Source of the DNA: Pelodera strongyloides
Taxonomy: Eukaryota > Nematoda > Chromadorea > Rhabditida > Rhabditidae
Assembly: GCA_036852015.1 (NCBI GenBank)
Contig: JAANDG010000307.1
Coordinates: forward strand, 1-64,000
Direction of reading: 5' to 3'
DNA: 64,000 nt
Shown: positions 52,801 to 64,000 of the stretch, piece by piece
Layout of the letters: every line of letters begins with the position of its first letter
Numbering within the stretch: position 1 is the stretch's first letter
The notes under the pieces: model-generated
Told to the model about the DNA's origin: nothing
The model's database searches: none
Seen by the model: only the letters and a program-made list of their open reading frames with translations
Program-made: the position numbers and the translations under genes

Positions 52801-55800
52801 TTCGTAACACAAGTGGCAAGACAACGATGATAATACTGTGTATACTGTATACTCTACAGGTGTTACTTACAAAATTACAATACCATACAGAACTACAGAT
52901 GATAATACTGTGTACACTATACAGAAGTTACTTACAAACTTCAATACCATAACTGAATATATTCACTGGCCCTGGACGACACCGTATAACAAGACAAGAC
53001 CAACCTCAGTGGTTAACAATTCACTGTCCGCTTTGCGTGCGCGTCCGGAGAGTACAAACAGTTGCTGGTTCTAAAAAAAAACATTGTTAGTGTTCACCTC
53101 CATCAGGTCAACATTGCATCGGCACTCACATATTACAGACCTTCACTGATATTAAACCCCGAACTCGTGCGAAACTGTAATCTACCAGCACTCCAAAAGT
53201 AAGTTAATTACAGTATCCCGCATAAAGTGTAATGCAAATATGAAATTCGACTACCGTACCCTCGTCAACTTTCCACTCAGGACCCTGACAATGGCCAATC
53301 GGCGATCTTCAATTCGCGTAATTTTAGCCACGTAAACCACAGTGATTCCCTCTGGGGAGCATTGCTTCACACTTTCCGCCAAAGGATGTTCATCTTGAAG
53401 TTTACCTGCAAACGTTAACACACTGTAACAACAAATGTTATCTTTAACAAAAAAAAATCGCCATGCAAGAACATACATGTTTCACCATCTCCTTAAATGC
53501 ACCGTTCATCGCTGTAATCTTTCCGAACACCAAAACGACCGGTTTCAACAATTTACAATTACGAGGAAATCATTCTCAAATCTTAAATGCTTACCAGTTA
53601 CGTGCATCAATCGTTTGGGCACTTTAAAAGCATTCAACGCTGACACACATCGTACACAGGCTCTGGAAATTACATGAGTTTATGTAGAAAAAAACACAAA
53701 ATATCAGCAACCGAAAGTGAAGTCTTGGAATAGGTAAAAACTGCGTCTTATTAGCCAAATGCCACTGAATCAGACCTACTAGGCAAGAAACACGGAACAA
53801 AAACAATACAAAAACATTAATAAAGAGGCTATGCTAAGTTTCAAACACCAGTAACTCACCGAAAAGTGGCCCGATGTAGTGGAAGCCACGTTCTCATAGC
53901 CTCACCAAACGCATCCGGAAGACGTTTACTCTTCACAGTCACTCCTGAAGGAAATCAACTGTACAAGTAGAATCATTGCAGGGTTACAGTTCGAAACATA
54001 AGTGTAGCTGAACTCAACGAATCTAGCTGTTATAACAACTGATATGATTCAACATATGTGCTGCGCCTGAAACACAGATGGCACCTACTTAAGTGAACAT
54101 ATTTAGGTACTAAAATGAAAACATCAAAGCTAAACCAAACCTAATTTTGACATTTTCTCCACAAACTCGGGTAGATTCGGTTCCACAATTGCCAGATCAT
54201 GAAGTGCCCATAAAGGCTCCAGAACCAACTGTTCGAATACCGTTTTCTTGCCTCGCGAATAGGCATCTGGCTAAAAGGAATGTATAAAATTGGAGCACAT
54301 TTATTTTAATGGGTAAGATCCATAAACGACCAACAAGCGACCTTATTACAAAAAATAGGGCAGAACAAGATACGATACATCCAGCGAGCACAACGACTAA
54401 GCAAAACAAAATTGACACATTCCAAAAATAAACTACCTTTATCTGTCCTCCCTGAATACAGAAGTCACCAAAAATTGATTTGGAAAGCTTCTTGGGGTCC
54501 ATCTAAAAGAAAGTTAAATATGAACGCAATATTAGCTTCACGTCTGGAGCCTGGCTTTATCCGTCTAGTTCGGCTGTTTGTAACTTCGAACTTTTAAGAT
54601 AAAATCGTTCGACTTAATCAGTTACACTTAAAACTACTGTACCTTGAGCTTAGCGGCCCAGATCTCCGCAAAGTCGTCGACGGAGAAGGCATAAGAGTGT
54701 AGGGCGGAGGCGAAGAGCACGTTTCCCTTAGCGGGATCCATATGCCACTCCTCTTCCAACTTCTCAATTGCTCCCCAAGATTCATCTTCAAGAGACAGGC
54801 CAGCAGCAACCTAAAAAGAAAACGAAATGGTTTGTACGAAGACATAAGATAAGAACACGACTTGTTAACTGTGCAACGTTGTGGCTTTAATGAAAAATGG
54901 ATAAGACATTTACAAATGAATGGTAGGATATTCAATATATATATACAATAAAGTTGTTAGTGCATCTAATCTAACGCGCTGACACTTCGGACACTCGAAT
55001 AAAACAAAACTTCATGTTTCAAGACTTCCACATATTCAATCCCAAATTCCCAAAAGCGCAGTACAATGCACAGTAATCAAGAACATAAAAAAACCAAACC
55101 AGGCGGCAAAAAGCATGGAAGCTAGAGCTGTAGAGCATGCATGCTAATTCTGTGACACCGTAGCATAAGAGCATGGCTTACCTGACTGACACAGCTGTTA
55201 ACGGCCTCCAATAGACGTGTAAGGTGGGTATTTGCCTCACTAGCATCCATTTTTAATTCTACCTAAAAGAACTCGTTTACAGCCCGATCGTACGTCATCC
55301 CTCTAGCAAGTAAGACACCTCAGACCTTGTTAACTTTACGGACGACAACATCTCACAAACATGTAAATACGTAATCAAAATGCCAAGTATACCTACCCGT
55401 AATCTATCAATCTTATTGATGACCAGAATAACAGACTGTCCATTGGTGAGCGCTTGTCGTAGGTAAACTTGAGTTTGTGAGCATACTCCTTCAACCTGAA
55501 ACGAAGCAATATTAAAACTACATAAGTCTTTCTCAGAGCTCAGCAGAGTGCTCAGTTCTCAGGAGTTCAACCGGTATGGATACCGTAGTTCCAAACGAAC
55601 TCACACTCACCCGTAGAATCATTTTCTATCGCAAAAACATTATGGATCATAGAATCAATAAAAAAACTCCCGACTTTCTACGCTACAGTATCCAAAAGAA
55701 GAATCCATAAACACCAACCGCGTCAACCAGAAGGAGGCCAATATCAGAGAGCATCAGCGCCGACGAGACTTCTGAAGAAAAGTCGACGTGTCCAGGACTA

Positions 55801-56789
55801 TCCAGGAGGTTCACCATAAGAGGTCCATACAGTAAAGAGACGCCGGACGCCTGAAAATAAACATAGTGAAATACCAGTCTTACAAGACCAATACATGAAG
55901 TGAAGATAATACCAGACTCCAGAGGTCATTGCTCAGTGGCGCAAGAGAGCAGTCAGCATCCAGAGGACACCCACTGTTCTTCTAGGGGGACTGGGGACTT
56001 CTCCTCATATTTTCTGGCCCCGAGGTAATCACAGTCATGAATATGGCTTCAATAAGATCAATTTCACTACGTCTCTCTTACCTTCATCGTAATCCCTCTC
56101 TCCTGCTCATCCTGTCTACTATCCATATAGCGCATCTGACCGGCTAGGCGGCCTGAACGAGAAAATCGATTACCTATCCACATTCAGGATTTCCAAATTT
56201 CCATCAAAAACGTGATAATAATATTCAAGAATCTTTATATAGCAAGTAAAGCATACCTAACATGCCGGTTACCAAACTAACATATTTGTTAGATTATAAA
56301 TCTTGCTTCTTTTACTCAATACTTCACTGCAAGGAAGTAACCTACTTGAAATCAATCCATTACAAGCTAAAAGCGAATCAGCGAACGACGTCTTCCCATG
56401 ATCAACGTGTGCAATCAGACACACGTTGCGAATCTCGTTGGCCGCCTTCTGGAATCCAAACATTTAAAAGTCCAAAGCCTGCGGCATTCACATAAAATCT
56501 TCCCTTTACTTACAATTATAATTAAACAGCATTCCTCGATGTCTACATCGATCAAATAACCGTAATAAAACAACTACGCCAGATTCTGACGAGGTTCAAT
56601 TAACAGTCGTATGTATGGCCAACGTATCTATCCAACTCACAACGCTAGCACTCCATTATACGCTCCAATATGAATTTACCTAACTAGAACATTATATCCC
56701 TACCAAAACAGTATAATAACTACAAGCCAAGAAAAATAACCTACCGTTTCGAACGCAGACACCAATTGATCACCGACACCGACTGACAT
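46875..56789 (-). CDS. EFL1: Elongation factor-like GTPase 1 (60S ribosome maturation, eIF6 release)
   Basis: Cytoplasmic GTPase related to EF-2 that acts with SBDS to evict eIF6 from pre-60S subunits. Twenty-eight exons run from 56789-56745 ([15 protein letters not shown]) to 46971-46875. Key ones: 56448-56346 with G1 AHVDHGKTS, 55850-55719 with G3 DSPGHVDF, 55495-55397 with G4 NKID, 54810-54643, 54270-54141, 53405-53260, 52350-52179, 51911-51823 (GEVHLQK), 49483-49378 ([18 protein letters not shown]), 49134-48995, 48396-48306 ([18 protein letters not shown]), 47996-47902, 47740-47677 and 47388-47309 ([17 protein letters not shown]). The tail [10 protein letters not shown] matches the family. 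Length is about 899 residues, shorter than the human protein (1120); the region around the variable insertion is compact. One junction (50860 to 50793) does not close in phase. Confidence 0.95.
48899..48987. repeat. (CA)n microsatellite
   Basis: Interrupted CACACT/CATA repeats directly beside an EFL1 exon boundary (exon low end 48995), so the splice donor region abuts the repeat. Confidence 0.85.
50003..50264. mobile_element. Fold-back element with ATGGGGTTTGCAAGTATGCC ends
   Basis: About 260 bases with inverted termini (ATGGGGTTTGCAAGTATGCC and its inverse), plus a second inner inverted segment around TTACCGTA. There is no coding frame. It lies in an EFL1 intron. A decayed relative may be at 37893-37945 (ATGGGGTTTCCATGTATGGCC). 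Confidence 0.65.
51129..51363. mobile_element. Fold-back element with GGGCGCATTCGAG ends (Harbinger-like MITE)
   Basis: Inverted ends GGGCGCATTCGAGTTGGGCA bounded by TTA, with arms of about 60 bases including TTTCGCGAAAT. It shares the end motif and target type with the element at 5248-5483. It is in an EFL1 intron immediately next to an open frame that continues exon 51606-51524. Confidence 0.65.
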
Positions 56790-57660
56790 CGCTCATATGG
56801 TACAGGAACACGGAAGACCTACAAAACCAATCTTTCCTTACCCATTCCACATTAAGTGTTAAATCGATATAAGTGCCAACTTTTGGAAAGATCTGACAAC
56901 TGCATTCCCATATAATATATGCAAATCAGTATAACTAGAATAAAAAATCCCATACGCTACATGGGAAACAGCGTTCGGAAGGCTAGCTAGTACAGGCAGA
57001 AATGAAAAACCAAACTTCACAGGTAAATTCCACAACGCCACATTCCAAGGCACAAATCCACAATAAAACACGTCACCTTAAAAAAAAAAACATTTTATTG
57101 CGTAACATTCTGTAATAGTAATAATGAAGGTAAAAATCTATGTACATCATTATTATCCAATTGAAATCTACACCAAATTACTTTTCTCATTGTTAGATTT
57201 CCATGAGCACAATCTAGGAGAAATAAACAAAACAAAATTTGTTTGCACTCAGAGGATATCCACCAATGAAACAAGGGATTGCTAGCGATAATACATCCTA
57301 CTTCACGCTTATTCATTCTTGAAAAATTCAGTTCTAAAACGTATAATAGCTGAAAAAACCGTCTCGAATACGGTATTAATCTGACCAATCAGCGCATAAA
57401 ACAATCAATTAGTTCATACAGTACAATGTGCCACATCGATAATACAAGGGAAGGGTAAAAGCTATCATAAGCTGGGTACCACGGAAGAAATTTAAATCAT
57501 TTAACAGCATTCAAATTCAATCGAAGAAAAAGCAAATACCCTTCCCTATAATATTATATTACATCCCACATTTCAATATTTCAAAGTCTATTAGAGATTC
57601 ATGTCGCTTCCCGTACTCAAATGCGTCATATAAGGAAGTATCCACGTTTCGATTATATCT

Positions 57661-57830
57661 TTAAGCAGTATAACATCCGGTTTTTGAAACGTAATCTGGG
57701 CGCTGTTTTCCCATCTAGCGTACACAAATAACTATGCGATTTTTTACTCTAATTCTACTCATTTACACACAACATATGGGAATGCAGACGTCCAACATAC
57801 CTTTCAAAAACGGTTGTTATATCGCTTTAA
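57661..57830. mobile_element. TTAA-bounded element, family E (ACATCCGGTTTTTGAAAC ends)
   Basis: Begins TTAAGCAGTATAACATCCGG and ends GGTTGTTATATCGCTTTAA, about 170 bases. Related copies or halves are at 9310-9483 (right border TTAA intact), 8217-8260, 11050-11095 and 22141. It is the commonest family in the window. Confidence 0.65.
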
Positions 57831-58562
57831 CACTAAAATATTACAATTCACACTATTACAGCTACGATCCACATCAAACCTCAACGCGGATACAACCCTT
57901 TGCATTATTGTTGTACCGTTATTTTTGGGAAACATATAAAGACAAAGAGAAATTAAGCATGCTGTAAATTTACAACATTTAAATTTGTATTGATCAAAGC
58001 TCATTAGCTAACTACTAACAAGTAAAATCATAACATAAAATAATAATACAAAGTAATTGTAAACATAAATCTCAAATCAAAAAGAGCACAAACAAACACA
58101 AAGCTGATTAGCAACCTGATGTAGCAGTAGAATATGCGTATTTATGGAGGTATGTTAGAAAAAAAAACTAAAAATTGTACAATTAAATCATGAAAAGTCA
58201 GTTGGGCACAAAATGCAAATATCTACTCTATATATCAAATAATTAGGAGAGGAGAACTCAGTTATTAATGCAAAAAAAAGCTGATGAAGAACACACAACG
58301 AATGTAACAAATAATAATAGTAAAATGTAAAAGGCTTCTTGATATAGTCCCGTGAACGTCCTATAAATGAACTACACGCATCAGTACTATTTCTCACCGA
58401 AATTAACGTAATACAAGCACAACTAAAAATGAAAATCGCCTGATGATTAAAACAACAAAATGGTTCACGGTTTTAGTTAGAAATTTCTTATTAGTTAGTG
58501 GTTTACATAGCTTAGTTAGTTGTTTTAAGTGTAATGCTCCATTCAGGGCGCATTTAGTCTTA

Positions 58563-58736
58563 TTAAAGCGAAATACCAGCAGGTTTTTGAAATGCATTCC
58601 TATGCATCTTATGCGAATGAACACAAATTAGAATAAAAATCGAGCTAAATTCGAATAAATTAGCATAAATACGTAAGAATTTAGTCATCCACGAGTCCAC
58701 GACGCGTTTCAAAAACCGACCGGTATTTCGCTTTAA
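58563..58736. mobile_element. TTAA-bounded element, family D, copy 2
   Basis: Begins TTAAAGCGAAATACCAGC and ends ACCGGTATTTCGCTTTAA. The interior, containing AATTAGAATAAAAATCGAGC, is shared with 20304-20484 and 33520-33690. Confidence 0.65.
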
Positions 58737-59618
58737 AAAAAGAAATGACAGAGCCTAAATATTGATGCTTGCGGGTGTACTGTACTGTTTCACTTCTTTA
58801 AATATTAAAAAAATAATTGCAGGGCTCTTCGCGAAAGAAGCGATATGAGGATCAAAAAGGGGGATTTAGGATTTAAGGAGATAAAAACAAGGCATCAACA
58901 ATGTTGAATACAAACAGGAGGTATAAACTAAAACAAATATTTGAGGGCTTACATAGAGGTTACATACAGGGTAAAAACAAGAGGTACGCTCTGAGGCGAC
59001 ATGCATAATAAGAGAAGGGTCCGTTGATTTAGAGGTCCGGATTAAAAAAAATAACAATAAACAAAATAAACTTCCCGAGATTCACAAAATTCAGGCCGCG
59101 TTTGAGGAGAACAATTCAACACATAACATATATACTGAGGGAGGGTCATAATACTACAAGGAACGCAAAAACAAAAACAAAAAGATATGCATTAGCAAAT
59201 TATTAACAAGAACAAGAATAATAGAGCCACTATGTCATCAGTCATCTCAATCTCAAAAACTTCCACATGGATAAAAAAAAATAATAGAAAAACACGCACT
59301 ACAAGCAATTATGAAGTGATATGGTACAAGTAATAGCAGTAGCAATTCTACGGTAAAACAACAACAAACAGCACAACCATGATACGTTTCTATTCAATGG
59401 GGAACTAGGTAAAGGTGACGCAAAAGTTTCGTTCCCAGCATCTTGATTAAATAAACAATTCCTGCATTACAATTTCTAATCAATCTAATCTATCCCAATT
59501 CCAAGGTCTATAACCATAGTATACTCAATTTTCATTCTCACGTGTTAATCAGAGATGCCGAGAATCCACAAACTATTCTCAAATTTCAGATATAAAACAA
59601 AAAATAAATCAAAAGAAC

Positions 59619-62600
59619 TCATCCACTTGGGTCCACCGGATGATGTCCATTTCCATTCCCATTCACAACTGGTTCGCTTTCCTTTTGTACGCGCGACTTC
59701 TCCACTAAATGAATACGGAATAAATTAAAGCAGAAATGAAGTTTTGCTAATCTTACAAGTTTGATACAACAATTACAATTTGTTAGTGGCGGATCATTTG
59801 AATCCGGATTCTGCATCTTACAGGGTATAGTTACACCGCAACATCGCTATGTTTCAAATAGAGAATATAACTCTGCAATAAAAGATGCAGACGGTCCTTA
59901 TAAATGAGGAAGTAGACGGAAAGTAACAAAAACAGGCCCAGTATCACGTATCACATAAAACTGACGACTCGTGAATTTACAAAGCAACTTTAAAACAGTA
60001 TCCCAACACACAAAATTTGACGCTGTACAGATACAATGCAAAGTGTACAACTCTCCGTAAGCGCAACAAACAGTTCTACGGACCTTAAACACAGCTTATC
60101 TAAAAGTAATGTCCTCACCCAGCGCCTCTTCCTCATTGTCTGTGGGCGGGGCTGCGGTAACAACCGTGTTCATCACACTGGTTACGGTAGACTGCTGAGG
60201 AGTTGTTTGTCCAGAGGACAACACAGTGGTCGTCGTGTCTTCAATCTTGATCTGCTCATCCACACGACGCCAATCCACTTCGATCTTCAAACATAGCAAT
60301 AGGGTCAAAATGTAATACGGTAGCCATTTATCTACAAACCTGCCGTATTTTTGTGTTGTCCAGTATTTCGCTTTACGCTTTTTTATATATTTGTTCACGC
60401 TGTATTATTTCGCTCTTGTTCTTCCAGAATAAAGTATTCAATATAATACATAGTAATATGTCACCTTGAAAAGAGATGTGTGCTATTACAAACTATCAAT
60501 GAATGGTTGCCAGTTGCCATGTATAAAGTGCGACATATCTAATTGTTCGGCGTTGCGCGTTGGCGTATATTTCGACAAGGTAAAGAGGGCAACGGGACGG
60601 GGGCACGAGCCCATTTAAACAATTACCAAACACATTCAAGTATGTGATAATAAACAGAAATAAATAACAAACTTTTCCAGCATCCGCCCTCTCAGCAAGA
60701 TCGGCAGCCGCCTTCAACGCTTCGAGATGAGCATTCATGGCTCGCAGAGGCTCACCCAGAATCTAGAAATAAGGTCATGGATATACTAGCCCGTATTCTC
60801 GGGGCGACGGAAATGTTCCGTTGGGAAACTCATTTGTATGCAAATTTTTCCTCAAGGTAGTCTTGATAGTCGAGAAATTTGCATACAAATGAGTTCCCCA
60901 ACGGAACATTTCCGTCGGCCCAAGAATACGGGCTACTGACGAATAAACAGAACTCCTAGAAAGAATTTTACTGTGTACAAGAAAAAATAAACAAAATAGC
61001 ATTACGCTGATTTTTTTGTACAAACAACGTGACAACATGAGCTCTCACTACGCTAAAAAAAACCACATAAAACCTATCACGCAATGTTAATCGTCGTGCT
61101 ACCTCATCAATTTAGAAGTCACCAAACATCACCAAACCACCAAACGTAAACATATAACATACTTCTGTACATTTTGGATTTACCAGAGAAAAGGGCATAA
61201 GGAGGCTCCAAGAAACAGTGGCGAGAGCAGTTGCTCTTGCTTCCAGAATGCTGAACAAAGAACACATTAGGTGAAAATATAAAAGATTCCAAATATGGAA
61301 ACTACTTAAATCGTATACAATTTACATACAAATGCAATAAAAAATAAACACTGACTATAAGCTACGTGCATAAAATTAAAATCCAAGAAAACAAAAGAAA
61401 AGAACACTAGAAAACATACCGCACGTCCATCTTTGGAGACGCGACAGAAATGAGAAGGTCGTCAAACCTGAAAAGCGTCACAGTTACATGACATTACATT
61501 ATATTGTACAATTACCTGTAAAAGAGTTTATCGAAAACTGACGATAGTATACTTCAGCTGTAGTGGAAAGCAAAACAGTAAAGCCACAAGCGCCGAAAAC
61601 ACGTCGAGAGTACTTCATTATATATTCGAATTAAGAAGAAAGCAACTACGCACTTTCTGGCTAAAACAAATACAGTTCAGCTATGATACATCAATAAGAA
61701 ATAAATAAATAAATGCCAATGGCTTACCTCGGCATGATTCGATGTGTTGCTTCACAAACAATTTCCTGTAGTTGCGGAGAGGCATTAGCCAGAGAAATTC
61801 CGGCCAACTAAACCAATCAATTGTTAAAATTAAACGAAACACCATGTATGAATAATAATAAATAGATTATGCTTCAATTTAAGAGAGCGATTGCAGGTTC
61901 AAAGTTCAGACACACTGCTAATCGAAAAGTGCCTCGAATTGGGTAGTAATTTCTTGGGGTCGACATACTGCGCGGTACGCGGTACTATTCTTCACTTTGG
62001 TAGTTATTTGGGATACTCTTCCATAACTTACCACATGAGCACGCGACGGCACGTAAGAGTGCATTCACACAGATGGCCGAAATTTAACAACATGATGAAA
62101 CATAATGAAGTGTTGTTATCCATTACCGTAAAATATGACTTACGTTTTCCGACAAAGAATGGGAAAGTTTGAGAACAGCCACACAATGCTGAAGTATTCC
62201 TCCGACATCATACACCCACCCGTTACGATCCAAAGCATTCGCTGAAGAGAAAAGGAGAAAAGATAAAGAATAATCAAAGGTAAAGAACAATCCTATATTA
62301 AAAAACGCGATTCGAGTTTCGAGTACACAAATACATTTTTTCGCCCTTTAACACAATTACAGTTTTAAAGATAAAACATTTCCATTAAAGTTAAAACATA
62401 CCAAGAAGAGGAGTAAGCTGTACAAGACTGTCCAAATTCTCGTTGCGCAATTTTGAGAACCTTCAATTGTTCAGTTCAGTTGTATTCAATTTAACAACGA
62501 ACTTCAAAAGTGAAAATGAAAAGACTATACTTCCGCAAAGAGGAAGGAAGAGCAGACTTTATTCAGTAGAAACAGAAGTAAAGTTGAAAGCTTCCAGAGA

Positions 62601-63099
62601 TACGATTATACTGAATTTGACATAAATACAAACTAATGAGCATATCGTCTAGTCTATGGCTAGGGCAGGAAGCGAAAGAAGATCGCAAAGAAAAATGCTA
62701 TAAAATATGCAAAAAAAATACCAAACGATATACCTGAGATGTGAGGAATTCAAATGCGAAAGTTGCATCCTCCTTCGGCGACACATGAATACCAGAACGA
62801 CAAGACTTACTAAAAATAATGATAAATATGATTATTATAATTTATAATAAAGATTAAAAATAATAGTAAAGAGTGAGAATTATTATGATTGATATTTTTC
62901 AGGTCGAGTCTCGATAATAGATATGAGCAAACAACCAAACAACGTAAAGAAGCGCGCATGGCATGCGGTCTTCAGTCTACTTCTACTTCGTTAAAGAACG
63001 AACAAGATATGCAATAAATAAATAAATAGAAAATGCAATGTTCTCACCAATAAAAACAGCAGTTAAAACAAACAGAGCGAGATAAACCACAGCGTCCAT
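59619..63099 (-). CDS. TMEM98: Transmembrane protein 98
   Basis: Single-pass membrane protein. Exons 63099-63048, 62809-62734, 62460-62402, 62241-62144, 61807-61728, 61467-61420, 61250-61163, 60762-60673, 60284-60119, 59704-59619. Phases close, giving 280 residues (human 226). The N-terminal anchor is MDAVVYLALFVLTAVFIV continuing into LVVLVFMCRRRRM, followed by a basic stop-transfer. The soluble domain shows the family pattern: NGWVYDVGGILQHCVAVLKL (human EDWIEDASGLMSHCIAILKI), CEATHRIMPRFDDLL (AKRISPRVDDV), RILEARATALATVSW and AMNAHLEALKAA. The exon 60284-60119 and the last exon add a Thr/Gln-rich, probably disordered tail ending NGNGNGHHPVDPSG, longer than in vertebrates. In vertebrates the protein binds the myelin factor MYRF. 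No MYRF homologue is seen in this window. Confidence 0.85.
60785..60935. mobile_element. TA-bounded palindromic MITE (TAGCCCGTATTCT ends), copy 2
   Basis: About 150 bases, the same ends, inner inverted pair and central TAGTC segment as 32757-32907, in a TMEM98 intron. The two copies differ mainly by scattered substitutions in the arms. Confidence 0.75.
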
Positions 63100-64000
63100 T
63101 TTATCTTAGCACTCTTCCAGTCGCCTCAATTGGACGCATATAAATGCCTGAATACGAAGGTATAGGTAATCAGTAATCAGGTAATCACAAATTGAAAAAC
63201 AAGAGAACAGAGCAACCAGAAACGTCGAACACACGTTCGTCATTATATACATAATTGCCCCAGTGATAGACACGTTTAACAGTCGATGACACCCTACATA
63301 TTACGTTCGGTAAGGTAGACGGAGCTATGGCAAAAAGCTTTCATACAAAGAAAACACATTCGAAAGAACAAGAGAAGAGATTAAGAATATAATTTAAAGA
63401 AAACCAATTGTAGGCATTTTATAATTAACAGAGCGGGGGCAGCAAAAAAAATAAGCGGCCAAACAAATACGACTAAGCTTGAGATCATGGTGACAATGTG
63501 TGTTTAAATTATAAAACAACGGTTTAATTTTTAAATAATAGCCATAATAACAGGGAATTATAACTAACGAGGAATTATTATTTTTTTGTTATCGGCTAAT
63601 CGTTGTTAGCTGTGAATAATTACTGATCGTGTTATTCTTCTTTTTCTTTTTATATTATTATTTATGTTCATTTTTATATTATTATTTATGTTCATTTTTA
63701 TATTATTATTTATGTTCATTTTTATATTATTATTTATATATATCATTATAACTAATAATTATTTATCTTATAATGGTTTATCTTACGTTATTACGTTATT
63801 ATTAGATAGTATTTATTTGTTGTTGTTATTATTTTATTATAATAATTTTTATCATTATATATTAGTTAGCTTTATTATATATACTTGTATTAGTTATATA
63901 TACTTGTCGTTATAGTATTCCTGTGTCGCCGAAGCTCACATCTCCTGTGTTGCATTTTCTATTCCTATTCCTGCATGAATATGTCATAACTTTTGCCTTT
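63100..64000. other. Upstream flank of TMEM98
   Basis: AT-rich DNA with the expected TMEM98 promoter close to 63100. A tandem array of a 24-base AT-rich unit containing TATTATTATTTATGTTC repeats about four times at 63648-63740. No gene recognised. Confidence 0.5.

Larger units (their letters stand above)
56790..59618. other. EFL1 promoter side and TMEM98 3' region
   Basis: No coding exons recognised. A minus-strand poly(A) signal (TTTATT near 57093) could end a long TMEM98 3' UTR. TTAA elements lie at 57661-57830 and 58563-58736. The remainder is AT-rich. The EFL1 promoter should lie just above 56789. Confidence 0.45.

Noticed and set aside
60783..61038. Open frame on the minus strand reading through the TA MITE
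   Set aside because: It is the MITE arm plus intron sequence of TMEM98. The real exons lie on either side.

Overview
This is a piece of an intron-rich nuclear genome from an animal. Short phase-consistent GT-AG introns interrupt every gene. The gene set is metazoan: TMEM98, a transgelin, a pentameric ligand-gated ion channel, and a lectin built of sushi, fucolectin and C-type lectin modules. Compact genes, many very short introns and a heavy load of fold-back elements would fit an early-branching animal such as a sponge. The species call is an inference and is not proven by the sequence.

Layout. 0-2.5 kb: a decayed Merlin-type (IS1016/ISXO2-like) DNA transposon, preceded by two long covarying palindromes. 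2.5-10.06 kb (minus): a secreted modular lectin (signal peptide, sushi, fucolectin-type domain, C-type lectin domain, at least three more sushi domains). 13.6-18.7 kb (plus): a divergent Cys-loop ligand-gated channel. 21.6-24.8 kb (plus): a transgelin/calponin-family gene with two alternative last exons. 25.6-27.5 kb (plus): a small Ser/Pro-rich protein of unknown function. 28.5-34.0 kb (plus): acid ceramidase (ASAH1), complete in 12 exons. 35.0-38.3 kb (plus): an unrecognised 257-residue protein with a KEN motif. 39.3-46.1 kb (plus): a 659-residue protein read here as a divergent serpin carrying a Pro/Ala-rich insertion of about 200 residues. 46.9-56.8 kb (minus): EFL1, the GTPase that releases eIF6 from 60S subunits. 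59.6-63.1 kb (minus): TMEM98.

All exon structures below were assembled by hand from splice sites, reading-frame phase and family similarity. Nearly all exon lengths close in phase. Exceptions are stated: the lectin between about 4.4 and 5.07 kb, its last exon, the first exon of the channel, and one EFL1 junction.

Intergenic and intronic DNA is rich in non-autonomous fold-back elements: several families bounded by TTAA, one with TA ends, one with GGGCGC ends beside TTA (Harbinger-like), and others. Long AG/CT and GT microsatellites and tRNA-like promoter fragments (probable SINEs) are also present. The genes have unrelated functions. I see no operon or pathway linking them.
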